A stretch of DNA of 64,000 nt from Mycobacterium sp. SMC-2 (GCF_025263485.1 NZ_CP079863.1:4092001-4156000); one strand, 5' to 3'. Positions 17,806-26,315 are shown, counted from the first letter of the stretch. The notes: generated from the letters alone by a model not told the origin. Translations and numbers: made by a program.

Positions 17806-19293
17806 CTAGGCGATGGCGTAGTCGCTGAGCGGAAACGTGCGGCCTTCCTGCACCGCGTTCAGGGTCGACGTCGGCCGCAGCAGCGAGGCCTCGCCGCTGG
17901 GGCTGAAGTAGTACGAACGCGACGTGGCGCAGTTGCCCGCGTAGAACACCGTGTCGTCCAGCAGTTTGGTCATCCGCTCCATGAACCGGTCGTTGGCCTC
18001 TTCGGTCACCTCGAAGGTCGTCGCACCGCGGCGCTTGACCTCGCCGAGCAGCCGGTCCATGTGCCGCATCTGGTACTCGATGGTGTGGAAAAAGGACAGT
18101 CCGGAGAAGGCGAACGGGCTGGCCAGGCTCAAGTAATTGGGGAAGTACGGCATCGAGATGCCCTGGTAGGCCTGGAACCGGGTCTCGCGCCACCACTTAC
18201 CCAGGTTGCGGCCCTTGCGGCCGACCACCTCGATGGCCGGGAAGTTCGCCTCCCACAGGTCGAAACCGGTCGCCAGCACCAGGGTGTCGATGACGGTCTT
18301 GCGCCCGTCGACGGTGACGATGCCGTCCGGGTCGATCCGCGCGATCGAGGTGGTCTCCAGGTGCACGTGCGGCTTGGCGAACGCGCGGTAGAAGGTGTTG
18401 GACATGGTGGGCCGCTTGCAGCCGCAGTCGTAGTCCGGGGTAAACTTGGCGCGCAGTTCCTTGTCCCGGATCCACCGGAATCGGTTGATCTTGGCCAGGT
18501 CGGCGGCGGAGATGTTGCCCCGCCCCCGGGTCTCCCGGAAGTGCAGCGCCCCGATGACCATGATGATCTCGAGGACGACGTCGGTGACCCACCGCAGCGC
18601 GCGCTGCGCCACCGGCACCCGGGCGAACAGGTGGCGCACCGCCGGCGGAAACTCGAAGTCGGGTTTGGGCATCACGTGGGTCGCGGTGCGCTGGTAGACG
18701 GTCAGGTCCCCGGCCTCTTTGGCCAGTTCCGGGATGAGCTGAACCGCCGACGCGCCGGTCCCGATGACGGCGATCCGGCGTCCCGCGTAGTCGTAGTCGT
18801 GGTCCCACGCGGTGGTGTGGACGATCTTGCCCTCGAAGCTCGCGATCCCCGGGATCTCCGGCAGCCGCGGCTGGGACAAAAAGCCTGTCGCGGTGATCAG
18901 GAAGCGGGTCGTCAGGGTCTCGCCGCCGGCCAGCGCCACCCGCCATATTTCGGCGTCCTCGTCCCACTGGGCGCCTTCCACGGTGGTGTTGAACCGCATG
19001 TGACGGCGCACGTCGTACTTGTCGGCGACGTCCGCGGCGTACTGCTTGACCTCGGCACCCGGCGCAAACAGCCGTGACCAGCCCGGATTGGGTTCGAACC
19101 AGTAGGAGTAGGTGGTCGACGGGATGTCGACGGCGAGGCCCGGGTAGTGGTTGACGTGCCAGGTACCGCCCAGGTCATCCTCGCGGTCGACGATGACGAA
19201 GTTGTCATATCCGAGACGCTTGAGCTGGATCGCGGCGCCGATGCCGCCAAAGCCCGCGCCTACGATGACGGCGTCGAAACGGTCCGTGTTCAC
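17806..19293 (-). CDS. FAD/NADPH-dependent monooxygenase, Baeyer-Villiger type
   Basis: A 495-residue flavoprotein. The FAD motif VGAGFGGIGAA is at residues 11-21, GGTWHVNHYPG is at about 42-52, and the BVMO-like fingerprint FEGKIVHTTAWDHDYDYAG is followed by the NADPH motif VIGTGASAVQ. These enzymes insert oxygen into ketones or oxidise sulfur and nitrogen; EthA is the best-known mycobacterial example. The GTG at 19293 has GGAG about 8 nt upstream. A near-perfect palindrome lies 72 bp upstream, but no regulator gene is adjacent. The last residue of the fingerprint (usually Trp-Pro) is altered to WD, which is common in this subfamily. Confidence 0.88.
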   Translation of the reverse strand: MNTDRFDAVIVGAGFGGIGAAIQLKRLGYDNFVIVDREDDLGGTWHVNHYPGLAVDIPSTTYSYWFEPNPGWSRLFAPGAEVKQYAADVADKYDVRRHMRFNTTVEGAQWDEDAEIWRVALAGGETLTTRFLITATGFLSQPRLPEIPGIASFEGKIVHTTAWDHDYDYAGRRIAVIGTGASAVQLIPELAKEAGDLTVYQRTATHVMPKPDFEFPPAVRHLFARVPVAQRALRWVTDVVLEIIMVIGALHFRETRGRGNISAADLAKINRFRWIRDKELRAKFTPDYDCGCKRPTMSNTFYRAFAKPHVHLETTSIARIDPDGIVTVDGRKTVIDTLVLATGFDLWEANFPAIEVVGRKGRNLGKWWRETRFQAYQGISMPYFPNYLSLASPFAFSGLSFFHTIEYQMRHMDRLLGEVKRRGATTFEVTEEANDRFMERMTKLLDDTVFYAGNCATSRSYYFSPSGEASLLRPTSTLNAVQEGRTFPLSDYAIA

Positions 19294-19364
19294 AAGCCTG
19301 CTCCGTGCCTACTTGCCCCGCGATTACACATCAAGAACTGTCGCTAACCTTACGGAATTCTAAT

Positions 19365-19393
19365 AAACCCGTGTCTAAGACGCACACGTGTTT
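19365..19393. promoter_or_regulatory. Operator-like palindrome upstream of the monooxygenase
   Basis: AAACCCGTGT and ACACGTGTTT are inverted repeats with one mismatch and a 9-nt spacer, located 72 bp before the GTG of the flavin monooxygenase. Size and symmetry fit a TetR-class operator. A second small palindrome, GCTGAC-ACC-GTCAGC, lies at 19410-19424. Confidence 0.45.
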
Positions 19394-19543
19394 GCCAGCA
19401 TGTGACCTTGCTGACACCGTCAGCGGACCTGTCGGCCGCCCCAGAACGCGAGATCGCTCGCCCTTGGCGGCGGGGCGGCCGAGGTGGACGACCACCCCGC
19501 GCCAAAGCCTCTGTCTCAGAGCCGAAGCTGCGAGACCGGTGTT

Positions 19544-19786
19544 CTACCGGGCGGCCGGCCCGGCCGTGCCCGTCGTCTGGAGGCGGCCCCAGAATTCGTG
19601 GCATCGCCGCGCACGTTCCGAATCTTGCTCCATCACCTCGCTGAAGAACGACGCGACGTCGTCCATGCCCGCGTTCCTCGCGTCACGCACGTACTGGCCC
19701 TAATCGTGGCCGGCCTTCAGCGAGTGGTACTGAACGGAGATGAAGTCGAAAGTCACGTCCCCGAAACCTGTTTCACCCGTGGCCAT
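19544..19786 (-). pseudogene. Small helical protein gene interrupted by an in-frame TAG
   Basis: A well-formed gene start (GAAGGGAG about 6 nt before the ATG at 19786) opens a frame reading MATGETGFGDVTFDFISVQY and on to KAGHD, then meets TAG at 19700-19702. The same frame continues with convincing helical protein (GQYVRDARNAGMDDVASFF, then EVMEQDSERARRCHEFW) until a second TAG at 19544-19546. One base change, TAC or TAT to TAG, explains the break: a tyrosine would fit before the next GQY. The intact protein would have about 80 residues. I do not know its function. A sequencing error is possible. Confidence 0.6.
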
Positions 19787-20020
19787 ATCGTCTCCCTTCG
19801 GTGTCCCTAGTGTGTTCGCTGGACGGGCTACCCGGGGTAACGGGCGCCAAACGAAGGCTCCAAGCCGATTTCGCAAGATGACTTTGCGGCCCGAGCCCTT
19901 TGGGTGTATGTCATTTGGTGCGACGACACGCGGCCGTCATCCGACAGTTGAGACCGCGCATCGGTATACAGGAAACGATGACGAAGCTTTTGACAGACTG
20001 ACAGTTTGGGAGGGGTCCGC

Positions 20021-20773
20021 ATGGGCATCAACCGCGGCATGATCGCACGTCAACTCATCCGTTCCCTTACTCCCGCGATAGTCGCGGCGTCCGGCCTCGG
20101 CGCGTCGGCCCTCGCCGGTTCAGTCATCCCCTCCGCCTCCGCCCAATGCCCGGACGTCCAAGTGGTGTTCGCCCGCGGCACCGGTGAAGCCCCCGGCGTC
20201 GGCCCCACCGGACAGGCCTTCGTCGACTCCCTGCACTCCCGCATGGGCGCCAAGTCCTTCGACGTCTACCCCGTCAACTATCCCGCCAGCGACCAATGGG
20301 ACACCGGCCTGGACGGCATCAGAGACGCAGGCGCCCACGTCAATTCGATGGCCCACGACTGCCCCAACACCAAAATGGTGCTCGGCGGCTACTCCCAGGG
20401 CGCGGCCGTGATGGGCTTCGTCACCTCCGCCGCCGTCCCCGACGGCGTCGACCCCAACACCGTGCCCAAACCCCTGGACCCCTCGGTGGCCGACCACGTC
20501 TCCTCGGTCGTGCTGTTCGGCATGCCCAACGTGCGCGCCATGAACTTCCTCGGCGAACCCCCCGTCGTCATCGGGCCGGCCTACCAGAACAAGACCATCA
20601 AAGTCTGCGCCACCGAGGACCCGGTCTGCTCCGACGGCATGAACTTCGCCGCCCACAACACCTACGCCGACGACGGCGCCATGATCGACAAAGGCGTCGC
20701 CTTCGCCTCCAGCCACCTCGACGCAGGCACCGGCGGACCCGCGGCACCTCCGGTCAGGGGCTTCTCCGGCTGA
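20021..20773 (+). CDS. Secreted cutinase-family serine esterase
   Basis: A 250-residue exported esterase. The signal peptide (about residues 1-41) ends in SASA before QCPDVQVVFARGTGE. The nucleophile elbow is GGYSQG (Ser125), the catalytic Asp is in TEDPVCSDG and the His in AAHNTY. Four cysteines are placed for two disulfides, as in CFP21/Culp enzymes. These proteins hydrolyse lipid esters at the cell surface or outside the cell. GGGAGGGG precedes the ATG at 20021 with a 6-8 nt gap; the longer upstream frame is less likely. The high C usage at third positions matches its neighbours. Confidence 0.92.
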   Translation: MGINRGMIARQLIRSLTPAIVAASGLGASALAGSVIPSASAQCPDVQVVFARGTGEAPGVGPTGQAFVDSLHSRMGAKSFDVYPVNYPASDQWDTGLDGIRDAGAHVNSMAHDCPNTKMVLGGYSQGAAVMGFVTSAAVPDGVDPNTVPKPLDPSVADHVSSVVLFGMPNVRAMNFLGEPPVVIGPAYQNKTIKVCATEDPVCSDGMNFAAHNTYADDGAMIDKGVAFASSHLDAGTGGPAAPPVRGFSG

Positions 20774-20854
20774 GCGACCGCTCGGCTAGGCCACGCGGCG
20801 CACGATGACTTTCGTCTCTGGTGGACGACGGCCCGCCGGGTGTCAGCTTGGTGC

Positions 20855-21406
20855 ATGGCGCTCGATAACGCGGGACGCAGGCTGGGTCGCGGCCTGCTTC
20901 TTGTAGTGCTTGTGGTGTTGGCCTGGCTGGTGATCCTGCCAAGGGTCTTCCGACGAAACCGAGACCTCATGCTCAGGATCGGCCCGTTCAAGGCATTCTT
21001 GACGAGGTACAACGCGTTGACTCGCAGGATCGCGGGAACGAAGCGGTCGTCATGGGGGCTACTGACCCACGTGGGCCGCCGCAGCTGGCGCGTGTATCAG
21101 ACGTCGCTCGGCGCGACTCCCTACCGTGACGGCTTTCTTCTGCCGCTGGGTTACGGCCCGCACACCGACTGGTACCGCAACCTGATGGCCACGGGGGTGT
21201 GCACCCTGGCCTGGAAAGGGCAGACCTATCCGCTCGAGCGGCCGGAACTCGTCTCCTGCCCCGACGTGATGCGCGCGTGGCCAGTAAGGTTGCGAATCTT
21301 GTTGCAACTGGCCGGGATCCACGACTTCGTCTGGTTGCACCAAAGCCACGAGCAGCGCATCGAGTCCTCTCCCCTCGCGTCGCCGGCGCAGCACGCTGCT
21401 AGCTGA
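20855..21406 (+). CDS. Membrane-anchored DUF385 (Ddn-type) F420-dependent reductase family protein
   Basis: A 183-residue protein with an N-terminal membrane helix (LLLVVLVVLAWLVILP) and a DUF385 split-barrel core: LLTHVGRRSWRVYQTSL, LPLGYGPHTDWYRNLMATG, and a late basic segment. Ddn-type proteins bind cofactor F420 and reduce quinones or nitro compounds at the membrane. The canonical T-G-R/KSG strand is modified here (THVGRRS). A GTG five codons upstream (20840) is an alternative start. It precedes a membrane methyltransferase by 15 bp and may be co-transcribed with it. Confidence 0.75.
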   Translation: MALDNAGRRLGRGLLLVVLVVLAWLVILPRVFRRNRDLMLRIGPFKAFLTRYNALTRRIAGTKRSSWGLLTHVGRRSWRVYQTSLGATPYRDGFLLPLGYGPHTDWYRNLMATGVCTLAWKGQTYPLERPELVSCPDVMRAWPVRLRILLQLAGIHDFVWLHQSHEQRIESSPLASPAQHAAS

Positions 21407-21421
21407 CGGCGGGCGCTCTCC

Positions 21422-22129
21422 ATGACGAACTTCCGGCAGGCCGACATGCCGACGCTTGAACGGCTGGAGGTCTGGGCCAGACGGATCGGGATGCTCGGCT
21501 TCGCCGGAGAAACCCTGATGGTGGTCGTCGGGGTCTCGCGCGCGTGGCATCGACCCAAAGGGCGCACCGTTGGTCGCGCCTACGAACGACTGCCGCTACC
21601 AACACTTCTCGGGATGCTTCTCGCCGGCCTGGTCGGCATGGCCGCTCTGGTCCCGCTGAACCGGCGGGTCCCATTGCCGCTCCCGAGGCGGTGGCGGGTA
21701 CTGGCGCTTGCACTCGGAGTCGTTTTGTACAGCGTGGGATTCGGGTCCGTCGTCTGGGGACGCGTGACCCTTGGCGAGATGTACAACATTTCGACCGAAG
21801 CGGGGGCCGAGCTCTACGAAGACCACCGGCTGGTGACATCCGGCCCCTTCGCCGTGGTACGGCACCCGATGTACGTGGGGGCAATCGTCCAATTCATGGG
21901 CGCCGTTTTGTTGTACCGGACGTGGAGCGTTGTGCTGTTGCTGGGAGCGGAGATCGTCACCAACACCGGCCGCGCTCGTCGCGAGGAGCAGGCACTCGCC
22001 GCGGAGTTCGGAGATCAGTGGCGTGCATATGCCCGACACGTGCCAGCTGGCCTGCCCTTTGTCGCAGGCTCGCTTCGCGTTCCGGCTAGTTCGATTTGGC
22101 GTTCAGGTAGGCGACAATCCCCTGGGTGA
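21422..22129 (+). CDS. Isoprenylcysteine/phospholipid methyltransferase-like membrane protein
   Basis: A 235-residue protein with several membrane helices. The C-terminal signature is LVTSGPFAVVRHPMYVGAI, then a helix and RREEQALAAEFGDQWRAYAR. This RHPxY plus EE pattern defines the ICMT/PEMT-like membrane methyltransferases, which bind SAM between the last helices. The substrate is unknown; a lipid or quinone is possible given the DUF385 gene before it. Its 3' end overlaps the convergent amidase gene by 44 bp. Confidence 0.8.
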   Translation: MTNFRQADMPTLERLEVWARRIGMLGFAGETLMVVVGVSRAWHRPKGRTVGRAYERLPLPTLLGMLLAGLVGMAALVPLNRRVPLPLPRRWRVLALALGVVLYSVGFGSVVWGRVTLGEMYNISTEAGAELYEDHRLVTSGPFAVVRHPMYVGAIVQFMGAVLLYRTWSVVLLLGAEIVTNTGRARREEQALAAEFGDQWRAYARHVPAGLPFVAGSLRVPASSIWRSGRRQSPG

Positions 22130-22850
22130 CCGCGGCGGCATACTTCGCCCGCCCGTCGGCGCGTTGCATCCGCGCGGCATCCTCGGCGTTTTTCATGTTG
22201 CCGAGTTCGACCAGGATCGCCGGGTATTGGGCCAGGTTCAGCCCCGCGAGGTCGGCGCGGCCGTACAGGCCGCCCGACCCGATGTAGTTGGCCGGCCGAA
22301 AACCCGCCTGCGACAACGCGTCCCGCATCATGGTGGCCAGCTGCACGGCGGGGCCGGCCTGCACGGCGTTCAACGGCGGGCTCGAGTAGTTCACGTGAAA
22401 GCCGCTGCCGGACGCGGGTCCGCCGTCGGCGTGGACACTCACGATCGCGTCGGGACGCATCGCGTTGGCCGCCGCCGCGCGCTCATCCACGCAGGGGCCG
22501 ACGGAGTTGTCGTCGCCTCGCGATAGCTGGGTGCGGACGCCCATCTGGTTGAGCGATTCGTTGATCAGCCCCACGACCGCCCAGGTGAACGCGTGCTCGG
22601 GATAGCCCCCGTCGGTGGCGGCGCCCGACGCTTGGCACGCCTTGGTCCCGCCGCGACCGTTGCGGACCTGCTGGCTGATCGACGCGTCGTTGACGGCGTT
22701 GTGGCCCGGGTCCAGGAAGACGGCCGACCCGGCGAGGCCTGCCGCCGCGCGCGGAGCGGTGATGAGGCCCCCGGCACCGAGCAGCACCGGCGCGAACCTC
22801 AGCACGTCGCGCCGCGAGAAGGATCCCCGGCGGCCGGGGTGGTCACTCAC
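22086..22850 (-). CDS. N-acetylmuramoyl-L-alanine amidase (Rv3717/Ami1-like), Tat-type signal
   Basis: A 254-residue amidase_3 enzyme. The N-terminus has a twin-arginine motif (SFSRRDVLRF) and a hydrophobic stretch ending AAA, indicating Tat export. Zinc ligands are His in FLDPGHN, Glu in GGYPEHAF and His in IVSVHADG; the catalytic Glu is in LVELGNMKN. It cleaves the bond between N-acetylmuramic acid and the stem peptide in peptidoglycan turnover. The GTG start is preceded by TACCAT at 6 nt with no Shine-Dalgarno. The length fits the single-domain mycobacterial form without a binding domain. Confidence 0.92.
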   Translation of the reverse strand: MSDHPGRRGSFSRRDVLRFAPVLLGAGGLITAPRAAAGLAGSAVFLDPGHNAVNDASISQQVRNGRGGTKACQASGAATDGGYPEHAFTWAVVGLINESLNQMGVRTQLSRGDDNSVGPCVDERAAAANAMRPDAIVSVHADGGPASGSGFHVNYSSPPLNAVQAGPAVQLATMMRDALSQAGFRPANYIGSGGLYGRADLAGLNLAQYPAILVELGNMKNAEDAARMQRADGRAKYAAAVTQGIVAYLNAKSN

Positions 22851-22856
22851 CGCGCG

Positions 22857-22862
22857 ATGGTA
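22857..22862 (-). promoter_or_regulatory. -10 element for the leaderless amidase gene (TACCAT)
   Basis: Read on the minus strand, TACCAT ends 6 nt before the GTG at 22850. Confidence 0.5.
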
Positions 22863-22866
22863 GCAA

Positions 22867-23523
22867 TCAGACGTCGGTCAACGCCCGGGCCGCGGCGCGG
22901 AACATGGTCTGCTTGATCGCGCCGAGCGTGCCGGGATCCTTGCCGCCCAGCGGGCGCAGCAGCTCGGTCGCGGCCGCGGTCACCTCGCCCTCGGCGGCGG
23001 TCGCGTCGACGATGCCGAATTCGGCGGCCTCTTCCCCACCGAACCGCCGCCCGGTCGTCATGGAGGCCACCGCGGCGCGGGGCGTGAGCTTGGCCTGGAT
23101 CAGGGCGGCCATGCCGTCGCTGAACGGAATGCGGATGTCGACCTCGGGGAAGCAGAAGAATCCTCGGTCGGCGCGCATCACCCGCACGTCGTGGGCCATC
23201 GCGAGCATGGCGCCGGCGCCGAAGGCGTGTCCGGTTATCGCGGCGGCGGTCGGCATGGGGAAGGTGAGGACGCGAGCCAGCAGGGCCTGCACCCGCGCGA
23301 CGTAGGACTGCATTTGGTCGGAGTGGGCGCCCAGCCAGTCCAGATCCAGTCCGTTGGTGTAGAACTTGTTGCCCCCGGTGGTGACGAGGCCCTCGGCGCC
23401 GGCCTGCTGAATTTCGTCGAGCCGCTCGTCGATCGCGTCGAGAAACCCTGGGGAGAAACGATTCTCGTCCTCGCCGAGGTTCAGAATCGCGATCTTTTCG
23501 TCCCAGCCGAATGTCGGTGTCAT
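22867..23523 (-). CDS. Enoyl-CoA hydratase/isomerase (crotonase) family protein
   Basis: A 218-residue crotonase-fold protein, shorter than typical EchA. The oxyanion-hole segments are around NKFYTNGLDL and ITGHAFGAGAMLAMAHDVR; the later FPEVDIRIPF corresponds to the second catalytic region, where hydratases have a Glu. The C-terminal trimerisation helix is short. The start is the ATG at 23523, with AAAGGG upstream. It overlaps the TetR gene by 4 bp (ATGA), so the regulator is upstream in the same operon and may control it. Confidence 0.85.
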   Translation of the reverse strand: MTPTFGWDEKIAILNLGEDENRFSPGFLDAIDERLDEIQQAGAEGLVTTGGNKFYTNGLDLDWLGAHSDQMQSYVARVQALLARVLTFPMPTAAAITGHAFGAGAMLAMAHDVRVMRADRGFFCFPEVDIRIPFSDGMAALIQAKLTPRAAVASMTTGRRFGGEEAAEFGIVDATAAEGEVTAAATELLRPLGGKDPGTLGAIKQTMFRAAARALTDV

Positions 23524-24146
23524 GTGGTGGCCCTTTCTCTGGTTTTGCGTCGGGGCGCCCCGGCGTCGAGCACAGCTTTGACCGCCGCGCGCAGCCGCGC
23601 CCGCGCGTCCGGGTCGTCGATCCGGTTGTGGCGCAACAGGATCGCGGTCGGTAGGTCGACGATGCAGGCCGTGATGACGTCGACGGCCGCCGCGTCCTTG
23701 CGGTCCCACAGTCGGCGGGCCAGCCGAATCATCGCCTCCACCAGCAGCCGGTCCAGGTCGCGCAGCTGCGTCGCGACGTCCGGCGGCGTATCGGGACCCA
23801 GCAACTCCTCGCGGCGCACCGTCAGCAGTAGCTGCGACGACTCCGGGTGGGTTGCGGCGAAGACGGCCGGCGCCTCGGCCGCCGCCACCACGGCCGCAAT
23901 GCCGTCGCCCTCGGGGGCGGAGTCGATCAAATCGCCCTGCGCGCCGAGGAATCGGTGTCCGGCCCGCAGCCAGGCGCGCCCGACGAGTCCCGCCCGCGAA
24001 CCGAAGGTGTGGTACAGCGCGCCGTTGGATACACCGGTCGCGTCGCTGACGGCTCTTATCGTGACCGATGCCGGCCCGGACTGCACCGCCAGCCGTTCGA
24101 CGGCATCCAGGATCCGATCCTGGTCGTGAACGCGGGGGCGCGGCAT
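23520..24146 (-). CDS. TetR-family regulator
   Basis: A 208-residue TetR protein. The helix-turn-helix is at about residues 20-50 (VTIRAVSDATGVSNGALYHT, then FGSR), followed by a ligand-binding domain. I start at the MPRPRV methionine at 24146 because TATGAT lies 6 nt upstream, a clean leaderless arrangement. It is the first gene of a two-gene operon with the crotonase, and probably autoregulated; the inducer is likely an acyl-CoA or lipid, by inference. Confidence 0.88.
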   Translation of the reverse strand: MPRPRVHDQDRILDAVERLAVQSGPASVTIRAVSDATGVSNGALYHTFGSRAGLVGRAWLRAGHRFLGAQGDLIDSAPEGDGIAAVVAAAEAPAVFAATHPESSQLLLTVRREELLGPDTPPDVATQLRDLDRLLVEAMIRLARRLWDRKDAAAVDVITACIVDLPTAILLRHNRIDDPDARARLRAAVKAVLDAGAPRRKTRERATT

Positions 24147-24152
24147 CCCGGC

Positions 24153-24158
24153 ATCATA
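24153..24158 (-). promoter_or_regulatory. -10 element for leaderless tetR (TATGAT)
   Basis: TATGAT on the minus strand, followed by GCCGGG and the ATG at 24146. Confidence 0.6.
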
Positions 24159-24172
24159 ACAGAGCGGTTGCT

Positions 24173-24598
24173 CTATTTCAGGTTGTATGCCTCGCGCGAG
24201 ATGCGGAAGAAGTGACCGGTGCTGGAGTCGGTGCACGTGATGGCCGCGACCTCGCCCTTGCAGGTGAGCGAGGCCACCGAACGCGTCTCACCGACCTGGA
24301 GCGTGGGCAGTCCCATGCCGCGGGTGGTGTCGGTGTGGCAGACCATGGCCGGTGAGCTGCCCTGGGCCATGTCAACCTGATCGCCGAAGGCCCCCACGCA
24401 GGACTGCGGACGTGGCGGCATCACGTAGGTGGGGTCGGTGACGCCGCAGGACGCGCGGGGCGCGTCGCCCTGGAACGCCGCCATCACACAGGTGACGTCT
24501 CCCGAGGGCGACTGGAATTGGTAGAACGGCTCCGCATGGGCGATGGCCGCCGAGCCCACCGCGGTGATGGCCGCCGCAACCGACACCGCCGCGATCAT
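24173..24598 (-). CDS. Secreted DUF6636-type protein, paralogue A
   Basis: A 141-residue protein with a signal peptide (MIAAVSVAAAITAVG, ending AHA) and the pattern FQSPSGDVTCVM, PRASCGV, AMVCHTD, ASLTCKG and CTDSSTGHFFRISREAY. Six cysteines suggest disulfides. I use the methionine at 24598 because GGAAG lies 5 nt upstream and the signal peptide matches its paralogue; the frame is open to 24628. It is divergent from paralogue B, with 70 bp between the two starts. The function is unknown; secreted and probably surface-exposed. Confidence 0.8.
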   Translation of the reverse strand: MIAAVSVAAAITAVGSAAIAHAEPFYQFQSPSGDVTCVMAAFQGDAPRASCGVTDPTYVMPPRPQSCVGAFGDQVDMAQGSSPAMVCHTDTTRGMGLPTLQVGETRSVASLTCKGEVAAITCTDSSTGHFFRISREAYNLK

Positions 24599-24656
24599 GT
24601 TCGCTTCCATCATGCAGTTGTAGTCCATTTATGCCCCGACGAACAGCCCCTGCGCT

Positions 24657-24662
24657 TACGCT
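24657..24662 (+). promoter_or_regulatory. -10 element for a leaderless start (TACGCT)
   Basis: TACGCT ends 6 nt before the ATG at 24669. Confidence 0.5.
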
Positions 24663-24668
24663 CAGCAA

Positions 24669-25085
24669 ATGATCAGACAGGCGCTCGTCATCGGTGCCAC
24701 GGTCGCGGCGGCCATGGCCGTGCCACCGACCGCACGCGCGGACACTCTGAATTTCCAATCCCCGTCCGGGAACATCTACTGCGTCCTGGACAGCGCCTTT
24801 GTCGCATGCGACATCAGCGACTTCGATTACCAGCCACCGCCACCCCCGGAGTGCGGCAAACACCTCGCCTGGGGCAATCGCTTCGTCCTGACGGCGGGTC
24901 AGCCTGCCGCCATCCACTGCCACGGCGACACCCTGCGCGTCGCCGGCGAGCCGACACTCGACTACGGCCAATCCATGTCCGCGGGAACGATCACGTGCGG
25001 CAGCGAACCGTCCGGCATGACGTGCACCGACAGCAGCACCGGGCACTACTTCCGCGTGTCGCGGGATTCCTACGACATCGGCTGA
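24669..25085 (+). CDS. Secreted DUF6636-type protein, paralogue B
   Basis: A 138-residue exported protein. The signal peptide ends ARA before DTLNFQSPSGNIYCVL, and the C-terminal block CTDSSTGHYFRVSRDSY is nearly identical to that of paralogue A (HFFRISREAY). The middle regions differ strongly: this copy carries a PPPPPEC stretch. The cysteine pattern is largely shared. It is probably an old duplication followed by inversion, leaving the pair back to back with short separate promoters. Confidence 0.82.
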   Translation: MIRQALVIGATVAAAMAVPPTARADTLNFQSPSGNIYCVLDSAFVACDISDFDYQPPPPPECGKHLAWGNRFVLTAGQPAAIHCHGDTLRVAGEPTLDYGQSMSAGTITCGSEPSGMTCTDSSTGHYFRVSRDSYDIG

Positions 25086-25112
25086 GAGTTGTTCCGCTTG
25101 AACCGCTTACGT

Positions 25113-25139
25113 GACCGTACAAAATAGTATGGTACGGTC
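25113..25139. promoter_or_regulatory. TetR-type operator over the promoter of the flavoenzyme gene
   Basis: GACCGTAC and GTACGGTC form a perfect 8-bp inverted repeat with an 11-nt spacer. The spacer contains TAGTAT (25125-25130), a good -10 hexamer, so a bound repressor would cover the promoter. It ends 6 bp before the ATG at 25146. The convergent TetR gene downstream is the obvious candidate regulator. Confidence 0.7.
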
Positions 25140-25145
25140 GGCGCC

Positions 25146-26315
25146 ATGTCCGCGGTCGACGCTCATCCGACGTACGGCATCACCGACGAATTCGTCGCGC
25201 GACTGGCCGAGCGCGCCGAGGAGGCCGAGCGGCTGCGCCGGCTGCCCGCGGCGACGGTCAGCGAGTTCCGGCAGACCGACCTGTTCCGGCTGTTGCTCCC
25301 GGCGCGCTTCGGCGGCATCCAGGCGTCGTTCCCGGAACTGCTGGAACCGGTTCGGCGGATGGCGCACGGGTGCGCGTCCAGCGCCTGGACGCTGGGTTTC
25401 TACGCCCTGCACAACTGGATGCTGTCGCTGTTCGACATGCGGGTCCAGGAGGAGGTGTTCGCCTCGGGCCCGGTGCTGGCGCCTGCTCCCCTGGCCCCCA
25501 CCGGCCGGGGCGTCCCGGCCGACGGCGGGGTGCGGCTGACGGGCCGGTGGTCGTGGGCCACGGGCGCGATGGACGCGGACTGGGTGATGGTCGGGGCGCT
25601 CATCGAGCGGTCGGACCGCATCGATCCGGTGCTGGTCGTGCTGCCCGCCGACCAGGTCGAGGTCGCCGACACCTGGCACACCGCCGGCATGCGCGGCACC
25701 GGCTCCCACGACGTCGTCGTCACCGACGTCTTCGTTCCGGAGCACCGCATGGTCGCGGTGGCCGACATCTACGCCGGAACGGCGCCGGGCGCTATGGCGC
25801 ACGCGGTGCCGACGTATCGGTGGCCGATGGTTCCCGCGCTGGCGCTGGTGGCGTCGATGCCGGTGCTCGGCGCCGCCGAACGGGTGACCGAGCTGTTCGC
25901 CGAGCGGCTGGGCGAGCGTGTCCTGGCGTATAGCGGTGTGGCGCAGAAGGATCAGCCCGCCGCGCAGATCCGGCTCGCGAGTGCGCGGGTTCGGTTGCGC
26001 GCTTTGCGGGCGCTGGTCGACGAGACCGCTCGGCGCATCGATGACCTGGTGGCCCGCGGCGAGCGGGTGCACCGAGCGGTGCGGGCCGAGGCGCGGCTCG
26101 CAACCGCCCACACGGTGCACGAGAGCCGGGCCATTATTGCCGATCTGCTGGACGCCTCCGGCGCCAGCGCGCAGTTCCTGTCCAACCCGCTGCAGCGCTT
26201 CAAACGCGACGTGGACATCGCGGCCGGGCATGTCGTGTTCGACTACGACGTGAGCCGAGAGTTGGCCGGTGCCTTGGCGATTGGCGCCAAGATTTCGCCG
26301 ATCGCGATGATTTAG
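25146..26315 (+). CDS. Acyl-CoA dehydrogenase-fold flavin monooxygenase/hydroxylase
   Basis: A 389-residue protein of the group that includes HsaA- and DszC-like enzymes: an N-terminal helical domain (VSEFRQTDLFRLLLPARFGG), a middle beta domain (RLTGRWSWATGAMDADWVMV) and a C-terminal four-helix bundle. The catalytic glutamate of true acyl-CoA dehydrogenases is not apparent and the QFLSNPLQRFKRDV segment fits the oxygenase branch, which uses reduced flavin from a separate reductase. No reductase is adjacent. Its 3' end overlaps the TetR gene by 4 bp. Confidence 0.82.
   Translation: MSAVDAHPTYGITDEFVARLAERAEEAERLRRLPAATVSEFRQTDLFRLLLPARFGGIQASFPELLEPVRRMAHGCASSAWTLGFYALHNWMLSLFDMRVQEEVFASGPVLAPAPLAPTGRGVPADGGVRLTGRWSWATGAMDADWVMVGALIERSDRIDPVLVVLPADQVEVADTWHTAGMRGTGSHDVVVTDVFVPEHRMVAVADIYAGTAPGAMAHAVPTYRWPMVPALALVASMPVLGAAERVTELFAERLGERVLAYSGVAQKDQPAAQIRLASARVRLRALRALVDETARRIDDLVARGERVHRAVRAEARLATAHTVHESRAIIADLLDASGASAQFLSNPLQRFKRDVDIAAGHVVFDYDVSRELAGALAIGAKISPIAMI

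Noticed and set aside
19700-19702. TAG as a recoded amino acid codon
   Set aside because: There is no sign of a pyrrolysine or suppressor system; a point mutation or sequencing error is simpler.
19990-20020. TTGACA as the -35 of the cutinase promoter
   Set aside because: A -10 at the normal spacing would fall on the ribosome site and start codon, so this hexamer is probably not the promoter.
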